A DNA stretch of 64,000 nt from Cupriavidus oxalaticus (GTDB taxonomy: Bacteria; Pseudomonadota; Gammaproteobacteria; Burkholderiales; Burkholderiaceae): the NCBI RefSeq assembly GCF_016894385.1, contig NZ_CP069811.1:1898501-1962500 (forward strand), written 5' to 3'. Shown one piece after another: positions 9,760-17,881 of the stretch. A program made the position numbers and the translations under genes. The notes beneath the pieces are model-generated. The model was not told where the DNA came from, did no database searches, and was given only the letters and a program-made list of their open reading frames with translations. Each line of letters opens with the position of its first letter. Positions within the stretch are counted from its first letter, which is position 1.

Positions 9760-9829
9760 GTCATTCCCGCGCAGGCAGGAATCCAGCGTCTTGCTAAAGC
9801 CACTGGGTCCCCGCCTTCGCGGGGACGAC
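9760..9829. repeat. Bare REP-like core repeat (copy 1)
   Basis: The stretch runs from GTCATTCCCGCG, through AATCCAGCGTCTT and CACTGGGT, to CCGCCTTCGCGGGGACGAC. It is the same core found inside the mobile elements at 37.7 and 62.7 kb, but without their TAATGCCG ends. It lies between pntA and the FAH-family gene. Confidence 0.8.
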
Positions 9830-9861
9830 GGGCGGGAAGGCGTTGCGTGAAGCAGGCACCG

Positions 9862-10644
9862 TCAGCCGCGCACGTGGTTGACCAGCGCGCCGATGCCCGC
9901 GATCGACACCTCCACCACGGCGCCGTCCTTCATCGACCCCACGCCCAGCGAGGTGCCGACGGCAATCACGTCACCGGGCATCAGCGTCAGGTCCTGCGAA
10001 ATGCGGCTGACCTGCTCTTCCGGCGAGAAGATCATGTCCGACAGCGGGTAGTTCTGCCGCTCCACCCCGTCGAGCCGCGTCACCACGCTGGCGGCGCGCC
10101 AGTCAAAGCCGGTGACGATGGCCGGGCCGATGCAGCCGAAGGTGTCGAAGCCCTTGGCGCGCGTCCATTGCGGGAAATTGGGATCGGCGGTGATCAGCTC
10201 GGCCGCGGTCACGTCGTTGACGATGGTGTAGCCGAAGATATGGTCGCCGGCTTCCGACACCGGCACATTGCGTGCCTTCTTGCCGATGACGATGCCAAGC
10301 TCGCCCTCGTAGACGATCTTGCCGTCGTAGCTCTTGGGGCGCTGCACCGCGTCGTTGGGGCCGGCCAGCGACGATGCCGGCTTGATCAGGAACAGCGGGT
10401 GCGTCGGCACCGGCTTTTCCAGCTTGCGCGCGAGCGCGTGGAAGTTGTTCCACAGCGCCACGACCTTGCCGGGCGCGCAGGGCGCGACCAGCGCCAGCGC
10501 CGCGAGTTCGTGCACGGCGCCGGTGGGCTCGGGATGGTTGAAACCGTCGCTGTCGTATTCGACCACGCGATTCTGGTCAGGGCCATCGAGACGGCCATGG
10601 CCGATGCCGCCGTCGGCGCGGCGAAAGCGTATCCAGGTTTGCAC
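9862..10644 (-). CDS. Fumarylacetoacetate-hydrolase family protein
   Basis: A 260-residue FAH-fold enzyme. The metal-binding E-x-E lies in IVYEGELGIVIGKKARN (about residue 110-125), and the substrate-loop motif FTIVNDVTA/D appears as YTIVNDVTAAEL. Family members hydrolyse or decarboxylate 2-oxo acids and acylpyruvates, so the exact substrate cannot be read from sequence. The start is GTG 10644 with AAGGAG upstream. It lies between frc2 and pntA in the same direction, and is a candidate member of the oxalate-responsive operon. Oxaloacetate tautomerase or decarboxylase activity would fit C2/C4 acid metabolism, but this is speculation. Confidence 0.85.
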   Translation of the reverse strand: MQTWIRFRRADGGIGHGRLDGPDQNRVVEYDSDGFNHPEPTGAVHELAALALVAPCAPGKVVALWNNFHALARKLEKPVPTHPLFLIKPASSLAGPNDAVQRPKSYDGKIVYEGELGIVIGKKARNVPVSEAGDHIFGYTIVNDVTAAELITADPNFPQWTRAKGFDTFGCIGPAIVTGFDWRAASVVTRLDGVERQNYPLSDMIFSPEEQVSRISQDLTLMPGDVIAVGTSLGVGSMKDGAVVEVSIAGIGALVNHVRG

Positions 10645-10749
10645 GGCAATGCTCCTTGCGCAGGCAAAGGCGGGCCTGCCTGCGCCGATATCGGTTGCAG
10701 GATCTTGTAAAGGGAAATGGGAGTGAGATCAGGGCTGGCGCGTCCGCCC

Positions 10750-10837
10750 GTCGTTCCCGCGCAGGCGGAAACCCAGTGACTTCAAGAGACGCTGGATTCC
10801 CGCCCACGTGCCCCGGAGGGGTATGCGCGGGAATGAC
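10750..10837. repeat. Bare REP-like core repeat (copy 2, inverted, interrupted)
   Basis: The core seen at 9760-9829 appears here in the opposite orientation (GTCGTTCCCGCG..., then ACCCAGTGACTTC and GCTGGATTCCCGC). The distal arm is split by about 20 unrelated bases before GCGCGGGAATGAC. It fills the 230-bp gap between frc2 and the FAH-family gene. Confidence 0.75.
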
Positions 10838-10874
10838 ATCGGTACACTCACACGCCCGCTCCCGGGCTACCGCC

Positions 10875-12107
10875 TCATACCGCGCCGGCCAGCTTCATCG
10901 CCGCGATCTGCGCGGGCGTGCGGCCCAGCCATTCGAGGATCTCCTCGGTATGCTCGCCCAGCAGCGGCGAGCGCTCCACCTCCACCGGCGATGCCGACAT
11001 CGTGATCGGGCAGCCCAGCTGCACGTAGTTGCCGCGCTGCGGATGCTCCAGCTCGACCAGGTAGCCGCGCTGGTACAGCGACTGGTCCTCGATCAGGTCC
11101 TTCATCGACAGGATCGGGCCGCACGGCACATCGACCTCGTTGAGCGCGGCCATCACGTCGAACTTGCTGAGCTTGCCGGTCCATTTCTCGATCACGGCGA
11201 AGCAGTCGGCCAGGTGCTTGAGCCGCGCTTCCGGCGTGGCGTAGTCCGGGTTGGTGATCAGCTCCTCGCGGCCGCACAGGCGCATCAGCGGCTCCCAGCC
11301 CTGCGGCTGGATGATGACGTAGACATAGTCGTTGGGGCCGCCCGGCGCGCAGCGCAGCGCCGCGCCCGGCTGGCCGCCGCCCGAGGCATTGCCGGCGCGC
11401 GGCACGTGGTCGCCGAATTCCTGGTTGGGGTATTCGCGCAGCGGGCCGTTGTCCAGGCGCTGCTGGTCGCGCAGCTTGACGCGGCACAGGTTCAGCACCG
11501 CATCCTGCATCGCCACCTCCACCCGCTGGCCGCGGCCGGTGTGCTCCCGGTGCAGCAGCGCGGCCAGGATGCCGACCACGCAATGGATGCCGGTGCCCGA
11601 GTCGCCGATCTGCGCACCGGTCACGGTCGGCACGCCTTCGGCATCGCCGGTGGTCGAGGCCGAGCCGCCCATGCACTGCGCCACGTTTTCATACGCCTTG
11701 CAGTCGGCATACGGCCCCGGGCCGAAGCCCTTGATCGAGGCATAGACCAGCCGCGGGTTCAGGTCCTGCAGGTGCTCCCAGTCGAAGCCGGCGCGCGCCA
11801 GCACGCCGGGCCCGAAGTTCTCGATCAGCACGTCGCTGCGCTGTACCAGGTCTTCGAGCAGCGCCTTGCCTTCGGGCGTCTTCATGTTCAGCGTCAGGCT
11901 GCGCTTGTTGGAGTTGAGCATGGTGAAATACAGGCTGTCGGCGTTGGGCACGTCGCGCAGCTGGCTGCGGGTAATGTCGCCGCGGCCGGGCATCTCCACC
12001 TTGATCACGTCCGCCCCCAGCCACGCCATCAGCTGCGTGGCCGAGGGGCCTGCCTGGACATGGGTCATGTCCAGGATGCGAACACCTTGCAGTGCCTTGG
12101 TTTCCAT
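10875..12107 (-). CDS. Formyl-CoA transferase-like class III CoA-transferase (second copy)
   Basis: A 410-residue paralogue of the frc product, with the same opening ([16 protein letters not shown]). The catalytic aspartate (IGDSGTGIH) and the NASGGGQPG glycine loop are also kept. Sequence is clearly diverged from Frc at 3-4.2 kb, so it may use a different acceptor or act as a backup oxalate CoA-transferase. ATG 12107 is preceded by AAAGGAGAC; the longer open frame upstream runs through the operators and is not coding. Two operator-like sites lie 41-185 bp upstream, the nearer one sharing 33 identical bases with the oxc site. Confidence 0.9.
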   Translation of the reverse strand: METKALQGVRILDMTHVQAGPSATQLMAWLGADVIKVEMPGRGDITRSQLRDVPNADSLYFTMLNSNKRSLTLNMKTPEGKALLEDLVQRSDVLIENFGPGVLARAGFDWEHLQDLNPRLVYASIKGFGPGPYADCKAYENVAQCMGGSASTTGDAEGVPTVTGAQIGDSGTGIHCVVGILAALLHREHTGRGQRVEVAMQDAVLNLCRVKLRDQQRLDNGPLREYPNQEFGDHVPRAGNASGGGQPGAALRCAPGGPNDYVYVIIQPQGWEPLMRLCGREELITNPDYATPEARLKHLADCFAVIEKWTGKLSKFDVMAALNEVDVPCGPILSMKDLIEDQSLYQRGYLVELEHPQRGNYVQLGCPITMSASPVEVERSPLLGEHTEEILEWLGRTPAQIAAMKLAGAV

Positions 12108-12147
12108 TGCGAAGTCTCCTTTTAACCGCTGATTTTGTAGCTCTTGA

Positions 12148-12171
12148 TGACATACGGTATGTGATATATCA
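12148..12171. promoter_or_regulatory. Candidate oxalate-regulon operator B (frc2)
   Basis: This is identical to operator A, including ACATACGGTATGT and TGATATATCA (12162-12171). It lies 41 bp upstream of the frc2 start codon, where it could overlap the promoter. Confidence 0.75.
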
Positions 12172-12281
12172 GAAGAGAGCAAGGGAAGTTTGGCGGATGC
12201 AGAAGAAATATCGACGATGCGGCGCAGCAAAAGTGTAGAAAAGGGAACTTGATTCAGCGTACCAAGGCTGAATTTTCATAT

Positions 12282-12298
12282 TGATATATCACATATCA
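12282..12298. promoter_or_regulatory. Candidate oxalate-regulon operator C
   Basis: TGATATATCACATATCA shares the palindrome and the adjoining CATA with site E, in inverted orientation relative to sites A and B. It is 120 bp from the matching palindrome of site B, between the frc2 promoter and the regulator's terminator. Confidence 0.65.
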
Positions 12299-12330
12299 TT
12301 TAGCGAAATGCATAGGCGCCGGCACCAAGC

Positions 12331-12360
12331 AAAAACGGCGGACCGAAGTCCGCCGTTTTT
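12331..12360. terminator. Bidirectional terminator after the oxalate GntR gene
   Basis: AAAAACGGCGGAC (12331-12343) and GTCCGCCGTTTTT (12348-12360) are exact complements around CGAA. The 13-bp stem ends in A/T runs on both strands. It lies 17 bp past the gntR stop and insulates the frc2 promoter from the regulator. Confidence 0.93.
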
Positions 12361-12377
12361 GCCCGAGCCCCCGCGCC

Positions 12378-13097
12378 TCAGTCGAGGAAGTCGCAGTGCT
12401 TTTCCACGTAGTCCGCGAGGTCCAGCGAATGCTGACGCACCAGCCGCTCGGCCAGTTCGGTATCGCGCTTCTCCAGCGCCTCGATGATGCGCAGGTGATC
12501 CACGATCGACCGTGCCGCCCGGTCGCTCTGCGAGATCGTCATCTTCCGGATCGCGCGCACGTGGATAAAAATATTGCGGATCGTGTCCATGATGATCTGC
12601 GACCTGGACAGCTGCACGATCGCCTGGTGGAACGCGATATTGGCGTCGGAATACTCCTCGATATGTTCCGCCGGGGTCGAATCGCGGAAGCTGTCGAACA
12701 TGCGGCGCAGCTGGGCGATTTCCTGGTCGGTGGCATTCTGCGTGGCAAGGCGGGCCGCCATGCTCTCCAGCGCCGCCCACATCTGGATCATCTCGACGAT
12801 CTCGCGCTTGGTCTTGCGCATGATGTAGATGCCCCGGCGCGGCACGGTGCGCAGGAAGCCTTCCTGCTCCAGCAGCGTCATGGCTTCGCGGATCGGCGTG
12901 CGGCTGACGCCCATGGCTTCGCTCAGCACCCGTTCGTCGAGCCGGATCTCGTCGTGCGACTGGTAGATGTCGGCATCGGCGATGGCCTGCCGCAGCATGG
13001 CATAGGCCTGGTCGCGCAGGCTGGCGCCGGCGTTGATCGGTTGCACGGACAAGGTCAGCCCGTTGGGCTGGACGATGGATTGTGGTTGCGCAGACAT
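12378..13097 (-). CDS. GntR/FCD-family regulator, candidate oxalate-operon regulator
   Basis: A 239-residue FadR-subfamily regulator. The N-terminal winged helix contains the recognition part LSEAMGVSRTPIREAMTLLEQEGFL. The C-terminal FCD ligand domain has the D-x-x-x-H-type pattern (DANIAFHQAIVQLSRS) and a later H that usually binds metal and carboxylate effectors. ATG 13097 is chosen; an in-frame ATG at 13151 would add 18 basic residues. It sits inside the oxalate cluster with operator-like sites before itself (13249-13271) and its neighbours. Oxalate, oxalyl-CoA or formyl-CoA response is inferred. Confidence 0.88.
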   Translation of the reverse strand: MSAQPQSIVQPNGLTLSVQPINAGASLRDQAYAMLRQAIADADIYQSHDEIRLDERVLSEAMGVSRTPIREAMTLLEQEGFLRTVPRRGIYIMRKTKREIVEMIQMWAALESMAARLATQNATDQEIAQLRRMFDSFRDSTPAEHIEEYSDANIAFHQAIVQLSRSQIIMDTIRNIFIHVRAIRKMTISQSDRAARSIVDHLRIIEALEKRDTELAERLVRQHSLDLADYVEKHCDFLD

Positions 13098-13248
13098 GGA
13101 ATATGCTCGTGTGAGACTGGTGGCGCGGCGGCCGGAATGGCTGCCCGCCACATTTCCGCACAGCTTAGCAAAACGCTCGACTCATTACGAAAATGCATCG
13201 AGCAATACGTTGCGGTCATGCATCGGCATCGTCAGCGTGCGCGGTCTG

Positions 13249-13271
13249 TCGTATATGGTATATCACAATCG
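13249..13271. promoter_or_regulatory. Candidate oxalate-regulon operator D (gntR autoregulation)
   Basis: GTCGTATATGGTATATCACAA is a diverged version of the A/B/E motif, with GTATAT-GG-TATATCACA symmetry. It lies about 155 bp upstream of the regulator start, suggesting autoregulation. Confidence 0.55.
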
Positions 13272-13380
13272 TCCTGCCATTTCCTGCCCAAAAGCGGGCC
13301 AGGCGCAACATTGACGCCCGTCCGCTCGTGGCGGGAGGGCCTGACCCCTGGCCTCTCCCCTCGCCCACTGCCGCTGGCGC

Positions 13381-14358
13381 TTACGCGGCGAGCTTGGCCA
13401 TCGAGTCGCGCTGCTTGATCAAACCCAGCACGGCGTCGCACATCGGCGTCGGCTGCCCGACCAGCCGGCCCATTTCCTGCACCACCGTGAGCAGCGGATC
13501 GATTTCCATGGCGCGCCCCGCCTCCAGGTCCTGCAGCATCGAGGTCTTGTGCGCGCCCACCGCTCCCGCGCCGTCGATGCGCCGCTCCACATCGACGCGG
13601 AACCTGACCCCGAAGCGCTCGGCAATGCCCTGCGCCTCCACCATCATCTGGCGCGACAGCGCGCGCGTGGCAGGATCGGAGGTAATGACATCGAGCGTGG
13701 CATGGGTCAGCGCGCTGATCGGGTTGAAGCACAGGTTGCCCCACAGCTTCAGCCAGATCTCGTCGCGGATGTTGTCGCGCACCGGCGCCTCCAGGTCGGC
13801 CGCCATCATCATTTCGCTGAGCCGGGTCACGCGGGCCGAACGGCTGCCGTCCGGCTCGCCCAGCGGGAATTTCTTGCCATACACGTGCTTGATCACGCCG
13901 GGCGCGACGATCTCGGCAGCCGGATAGACCACGCAGCCGATCGCGCGCTCCGGCCCGAAGCCGCGCCATTGCCGGCCGCCCGGATCGACGCTTTCCAGCG
14001 TCGACCCCGCCTGCTCGCCGCCGTGCTTGTAGAAATACCAGTAAGGAATGCCATTGACGCCGGTCACGATCGCGGTTTCCGGACCCAGCAGCGGCTGGAT
14101 CAGGTCTACCACCCCCGGCACCGAATGCGCCTTCAGCGTAATGAAGACATAGTCCTGCGGCCCCAACTCGCGCGGATCGCTGGTGCAGCGCACCCGGGCC
14201 GCGCGCTCCTCGCCGTCGATCAGCAGCCGGACGCCGTGTTCCTGCATCGCCGCCAGGTGCGGGCCGCGCGCGACGAAGCTGACATCGGCCCCCGCGCGCG
14301 CAAGCTGCGCCCCGACATAGCCGCCGATGGCGCCTGCGCCGTAGATACACACTTTCAT
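13381..14358 (-). CDS. 2-Dehydropantoate 2-reductase-like (PanE/ApbA) protein
   Basis: A 325-residue ketopantoate-reductase family oxidoreductase. The NADPH-binding GAGAIGGYVGAQLARAG lies at residues 7-23. The C-terminal helical domain has KLWGNLCFNPISALTHATLD and GRAMEIDPLLTVV, where the conserved Lys and Asn contact substrate. ATG 14358 follows AAGGAGACAG. An operator-like site sits 47 bp upstream, so it may be induced with the oxalate genes. It could supply pantoate for CoA when CoA thioesters are in demand, or reduce another 2-oxo acid; both are inferences. Confidence 0.88.
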   Translation of the reverse strand: MKVCIYGAGAIGGYVGAQLARAGADVSFVARGPHLAAMQEHGVRLLIDGEERAARVRCTSDPRELGPQDYVFITLKAHSVPGVVDLIQPLLGPETAIVTGVNGIPYWYFYKHGGEQAGSTLESVDPGGRQWRGFGPERAIGCVVYPAAEIVAPGVIKHVYGKKFPLGEPDGSRSARVTRLSEMMMAADLEAPVRDNIRDEIWLKLWGNLCFNPISALTHATLDVITSDPATRALSRQMMVEAQGIAERFGVRFRVDVERRIDGAGAVGAHKTSMLQDLEAGRAMEIDPLLTVVQEMGRLVGQPTPMCDAVLGLIKQRDSMAKLAA

Positions 14359-14404
14359 TTGCTGTCTCCTTGATGGCTCGATTGGATACTGGATTTGGAT
14401 AGTT

Positions 14405-14419
14405 TGATATATCACATAC
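14405..14419. promoter_or_regulatory. Candidate oxalate-regulon operator E (panE-like gene)
   Basis: TGATATATCACATAC is the exact reverse complement of the 15-bp GTATGTGATATATCA in sites A and B. It lies 47 bp upstream of the reductase start codon. Confidence 0.7.
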
Positions 14420-14554
14420 TATATTCCACTAACGCGCAAAACAACCTTTATCTTCGCGGACACATTTGGGCAAGCGGCGCTGCGCTAACATGAAGCTTCG
14501 TGCGCCTGGAACGATGCCCGGGCGCCGGTTGCTGACTGACACCGGAGCCCGTTC

Positions 14555-15310
14555 ATGGAATCGTCGCTGGCATTGCTGCAGGACCCCGCCGCCTGGGCGG
14601 CGCTGGCCACCCTGGTGGCCATGGAAATCGTGCTGGGGATCGATAACCTGATCTTCATTTCGATCCTGACCAACAAGCTGCCCCTCGAGATGCGCGAGAA
14701 GGCGCGCAAGATCGGCATCAGCCTGGCGCTGCTGATGCGCCTCGGCTTGCTGGCCACCATCGCCATCATCGTCAAGCTGACCGAGCCGGTCTTCACGATC
14801 CTGGGCCAGGGGCTGTCGTGGCGCGACATCATCCTCCTCGCCGGCGGCGCCTTCCTGGTATGGAAGGCCACCCGCGAGATCCATCACCACGTCACCGCGG
14901 ACGAGGAAGGCGAAAGCAATGGCACCGGCAAGGTGGTGCACAGCTTTAGCGCCGCGATCGGCCAGATCCTGCTGCTGGATCTCGTGTTCTCGATCGACAG
15001 CATCATTACGGCGGTCGGCATGACCGAGCATGTCCAGATCATGTTCGTCGCGGTGATCGCCGCGGTCATGGCGATGCTGTTCGCCGCCACGCCGCTGGCC
15101 AACTTCATCAACCGCAACCCGACCATCGTGATGCTGGCGCTGGCCTTCCTGATGATGATCGGCATGACGCTGATCGCCGAAGGGCTCGGCCACCATGTGC
15201 CCAAGGGTTATATCTATACGGCGATGGCGTTCTCGGCCGCGGTGGAAGGACTGAACATGCTGGCGCGGCAGCGGCGCCAGGCGCGTCGCGCGCGCGGCGA
15301 GGCCCCTTGA
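14555..15310 (+). CDS. TerC/Alx-family integral membrane protein
   Basis: A 251-residue TerC-family protein, thought to export Mn2+ or other cations or to help load metals onto exported proteins. Seven or so hydrophobic helices are present. The two family motifs with acidic residues in the membrane are visible: [15 protein letters not shown] (about 23-37) and [15 protein letters not shown] (about 142-156). It lacks the C-terminal CBS/CorC domains of longer YegH-type members. It is divergent from the oxalate reductase. No yybP-ykoY riboswitch is recognisable upstream. Confidence 0.92.
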   Translation: MESSLALLQDPAAWAALATLVAMEIVLGIDNLIFISILTNKLPLEMREKARKIGISLALLMRLGLLATIAIIVKLTEPVFTILGQGLSWRDIILLAGGAFLVWKATREIHHHVTADEEGESNGTGKVVHSFSAAIGQILLLDLVFSIDSIITAVGMTEHVQIMFVAVIAAVMAMLFAATPLANFINRNPTIVMLALAFLMMIGMTLIAEGLGHHVPKGYIYTAMAFSAAVEGLNMLARQRRQARRARGEAP

Positions 15311-15357
15311 GCGCAGCAGCGGCATAATGTGATGCATGTGCCACGGCATGCTGTAAC

Positions 15358-15396
15358 AGACGGTGTCCGAACTTTTCCCCGGAAACGCCGTCTTTT
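15358..15396 (+). terminator. Probable terminator after terC
   Basis: AGACGG (15358-15363) pairs with CCGTCT (15388-15393), with a further imperfect GTCCG/CGGA pairing inside, and TTTT follows. It lies about 50 bp past the terC stop. Confidence 0.6.
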
Positions 15397-15441
15397 AGAG
15401 TTCTGCTCAACCTATGGACAAAAAAAGGACGTTTTCGCCAC

Positions 15442-17043
15442 ATGATGAATCGCCGAACCCTGCTGGTCTCCGCCACCGCCTCCGCCGCCCTGGCCGCGCT
15501 GGGCATCACCCCATCGGTGCTGGCGGCCAGCCGGATCAAGCTCGGCGAGGCCCAGCCGTTCGGCTTCGACGCCCTGATCGAACGGGCGCGTGCCCTGGCT
15601 ACCAAGCCCTATGCGCCCCCGCCCTCGCCCCCTGCCGACGTGCTGTCGCGCATCGACTACGATGCCCATGGCAAGATCCGGTTCCGCACCGACGATGCGC
15701 TGTTTGCCAAGGGTCCGGGCCAATTCCCGGTCACCTTCTTCCACCTCGGCACCTACTTCCGCACCCCGGTGCGCATGCATGTGATCGTGCGCGGCAAGGA
15801 CGGCGCCGGCCGCGCCCGCGAGATCGTCTATGACGACGCCTACTTCGACATGCCCGCCGACAGCCCCGCGCACAAGCTGCCGCCGGGCAGCGGCTTCGCC
15901 GGCTTCCGTTTCCAGGAAAGCCGCCTCGGTGACCAGAAGACGCGCGACTGGCGCAAGAACGACTGGGTCGCCTTCCTGGGCGCCTCCTATTTCCGCGCCA
16001 TCGGCGACCTGTACCAGTACGGCCTGTCGGCGCGCGGCATCGCCATCGACGTGGCCGAGGCCGGAAAATCCGAGGAGTTCCCGGCCTTCACCCATTTCTG
16101 GTTCGAGACCCCGGAAGGCAACAGCGATACCGTCACGGTCTACGCCCTGCTCGACGGCCCCAGCATCGCCGGCGCCTACCGCTTCGTGATGCGGCGCGCC
16201 AAGGCCGTGATCATGGACGTGGAATGCGCGCTGTTCCTGCGCAAGGACGTGGCGCGGCTGGGCCTGGCACCGCTGACCTCGATGTACTGGTTCTCGGAAA
16301 GCATCAAGGGCATCGCCGACTGGCGCCCGGAAGTCCACGACTCCGACGGCCTGGCTATCTGGAACGGGGCCGGCGAGCATATCTGGCGCCCGCTCAACAA
16401 CCCGCCCCAGACCACGGCATCGGCATTCTCCGACGACAACCCCAAGGGTTTCGGCCTGCTGCAGCGCGACCGCCTGTTCGACCACTACCAGGACGGCGTC
16501 AACTACGAACGCCGTCCGAGCCTGTGGGTCGAGCCGCGCGACGGCTGGGGCGCCGGTGCCGTGCAACTGGTCGAACTGCGCACCGACGACGAGATCCACG
16601 ACAACATCGTGGCCATGTGGGTGCCCAAGGCGCCCGCCAAGGCTGGCGCCAGCTACCGCCTGCGCTATCGCCTGCACTGGCAGGCCGACGAACCGAACCC
16701 GTCGCCGCTGGCGCGCTGCGTGGCCACGCGCCTGGGCAACGGCGGCCAGCCCGGGCAGCCGCGGCCCAAGGGCGTGCGCAAGTTCATGGTCGAGTTCAAG
16801 GGGGCGCCGCTGGAAAAGCTGCCGTTCGGCGTCAAGCCCGAAGCGGTGCTGACCGCCTCGCGCGGCACCTTCTCCTATGTCTTCACCGAGGCGGTGCCCA
16901 ACAACGTGCCCGGCCACTGGCGCGCGCAGTTCGACCTGGCCGCAGACGGCAAGGAGCCGGTCGACATCCGCCTGTTCCTGCGCCTGAACGGCAAGCCGCT
17001 GTCCGAGACATGGCTGTACCAGTACCACCCGTTCCAGTCGTAG
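15442..17043 (+). CDS. opgD: Periplasmic glucan biosynthesis protein D (OpgD/MdoD)
   Basis: A 533-residue protein of the OpgG/OpgD family, needed for osmoregulated periplasmic glucan backbone structure. The N-terminus (MNRRTLLVSATASAALAALG) is a twin-arginine signal with cleavage near SVLAAS, which marks OpgD rather than the Sec-exported OpgG. The body begins FGFDALIERARALATKPY and contains the typical TYFRTPVRMHVI-like and YWFSESIKGIADWRPEVHDSDG segments. It follows terC with its own spacing and looks like a single-gene unit. Confidence 0.93.
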   Translation: MMNRRTLLVSATASAALAALGITPSVLAASRIKLGEAQPFGFDALIERARALATKPYAPPPSPPADVLSRIDYDAHGKIRFRTDDALFAKGPGQFPVTFFHLGTYFRTPVRMHVIVRGKDGAGRAREIVYDDAYFDMPADSPAHKLPPGSGFAGFRFQESRLGDQKTRDWRKNDWVAFLGASYFRAIGDLYQYGLSARGIAIDVAEAGKSEEFPAFTHFWFETPEGNSDTVTVYALLDGPSIAGAYRFVMRRAKAVIMDVECALFLRKDVARLGLAPLTSMYWFSESIKGIADWRPEVHDSDGLAIWNGAGEHIWRPLNNPPQTTASAFSDDNPKGFGLLQRDRLFDHYQDGVNYERRPSLWVEPRDGWGAGAVQLVELRTDDEIHDNIVAMWVPKAPAKAGASYRLRYRLHWQADEPNPSPLARCVATRLGNGGQPGQPRPKGVRKFMVEFKGAPLEKLPFGVKPEAVLTASRGTFSYVFTEAVPNNVPGHWRAQFDLAADGKEPVDIRLFLRLNGKPLSETWLYQYHPFQS

Positions 17044-17169
17044 GCCTGCCCCGGCGCGCAGCCGCCAGCGGGCGCCGCTTTGCAGGATATTGCGGCGCCG
17101 TGATGTCAGGCGCGCTTGAGCGGGTATGATGGCTGGCTACGACAGTCAAACCGCACCAGCCAGCCTCAC

Positions 17170-17862
17170 ATGATTTCTCAAGAGTTTGCCGGTGCCGCCG
17201 ACGGCGGCCAGGCTGCATCGCTCCCGCGCTCGGAGCGCGCCTACCAGCAACTGCGCGCCGCCATCCAGGCCGGGCAGCTCTCTCCCGGCACCCGGCTGCG
17301 CGAAGTGGAACTGGCGGAATCGCTGGGGTTGTCGCGCACGCCGGTGCGCGAAGCGCTGTCGCGGCTGGAATCGGAAGGCCTGGTGGTCAACGAGCCCAAC
17401 CGGGGCATGATGGTGACCCAGCTCGACGCCAGCATGGTCAGCGAGCTGTATGTGATGCGCGAGGTGCTGGAAGGCACCGCCGCGGCGCTGGCCGCACGCC
17501 ATGCCACCGATGTGGAGATTTCGCTGCTGCGCGATATCGTCGAGCGCGACCTGGCGTTCGCCGACGATCCGGACCGGCTGGCGCAGAACAACCGGCTGTT
17601 CCACGAAACCCTCCACCGCTGCGCCCACAACCGCTACCTGCTGAAGAACCTGCGGTCGCTGCATGAATCCATGGCGTTGCTGGGGCGCACCACCCTGGCG
17701 GTGCCCGGCCGCGCGCGCAGCTCCTATGAAGAGCACACCGCCCTGGTCGAAGCGCTCGAAAAACGTGATCCGGCGCAGGCCGAGCAGATCGCCCGGCGCC
17801 ATATCCAGCAAGCCTACAAGGTGAGGCTGTCGCTTTGGATCGAGGAGCAATCGGGCAGCTGA
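17170..17862 (+). CDS. GntR/FCD-family transcriptional regulator
   Basis: A 230-residue FadR-type regulator. The winged helix (ELAESLGLSRTPVREALSRLESEGLV) is in the first 80 residues. The helical FCD effector domain follows, with a metal-site histidine pattern in NRLFHETLHRCAHNRYL. ATG 17170 is used; an in-frame ATG at 17116 is poorly placed. It converges with the EamA gene, leaving only 19 bp between stops. No operator or target is evident, and FCD proteins usually sense small organic acids. Confidence 0.88.
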   Translation: MISQEFAGAADGGQAASLPRSERAYQQLRAAIQAGQLSPGTRLREVELAESLGLSRTPVREALSRLESEGLVVNEPNRGMMVTQLDASMVSELYVMREVLEGTAAALAARHATDVEISLLRDIVERDLAFADDPDRLAQNNRLFHETLHRCAHNRYLLKNLRSLHESMALLGRTTLAVPGRARSSYEEHTALVEALEKRDPAQAEQIARRHIQQAYKVRLSLWIEEQSGS

Positions 17863-17881
17863 GCCGCCGGGCCAGGGCGCT

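Noticed and set aside
14430..14554. yybP-ykoY manganese riboswitch upstream of terC
   Set aside because: The family is often controlled this way, but I could not find the conserved helix and loop sequences in the leader.
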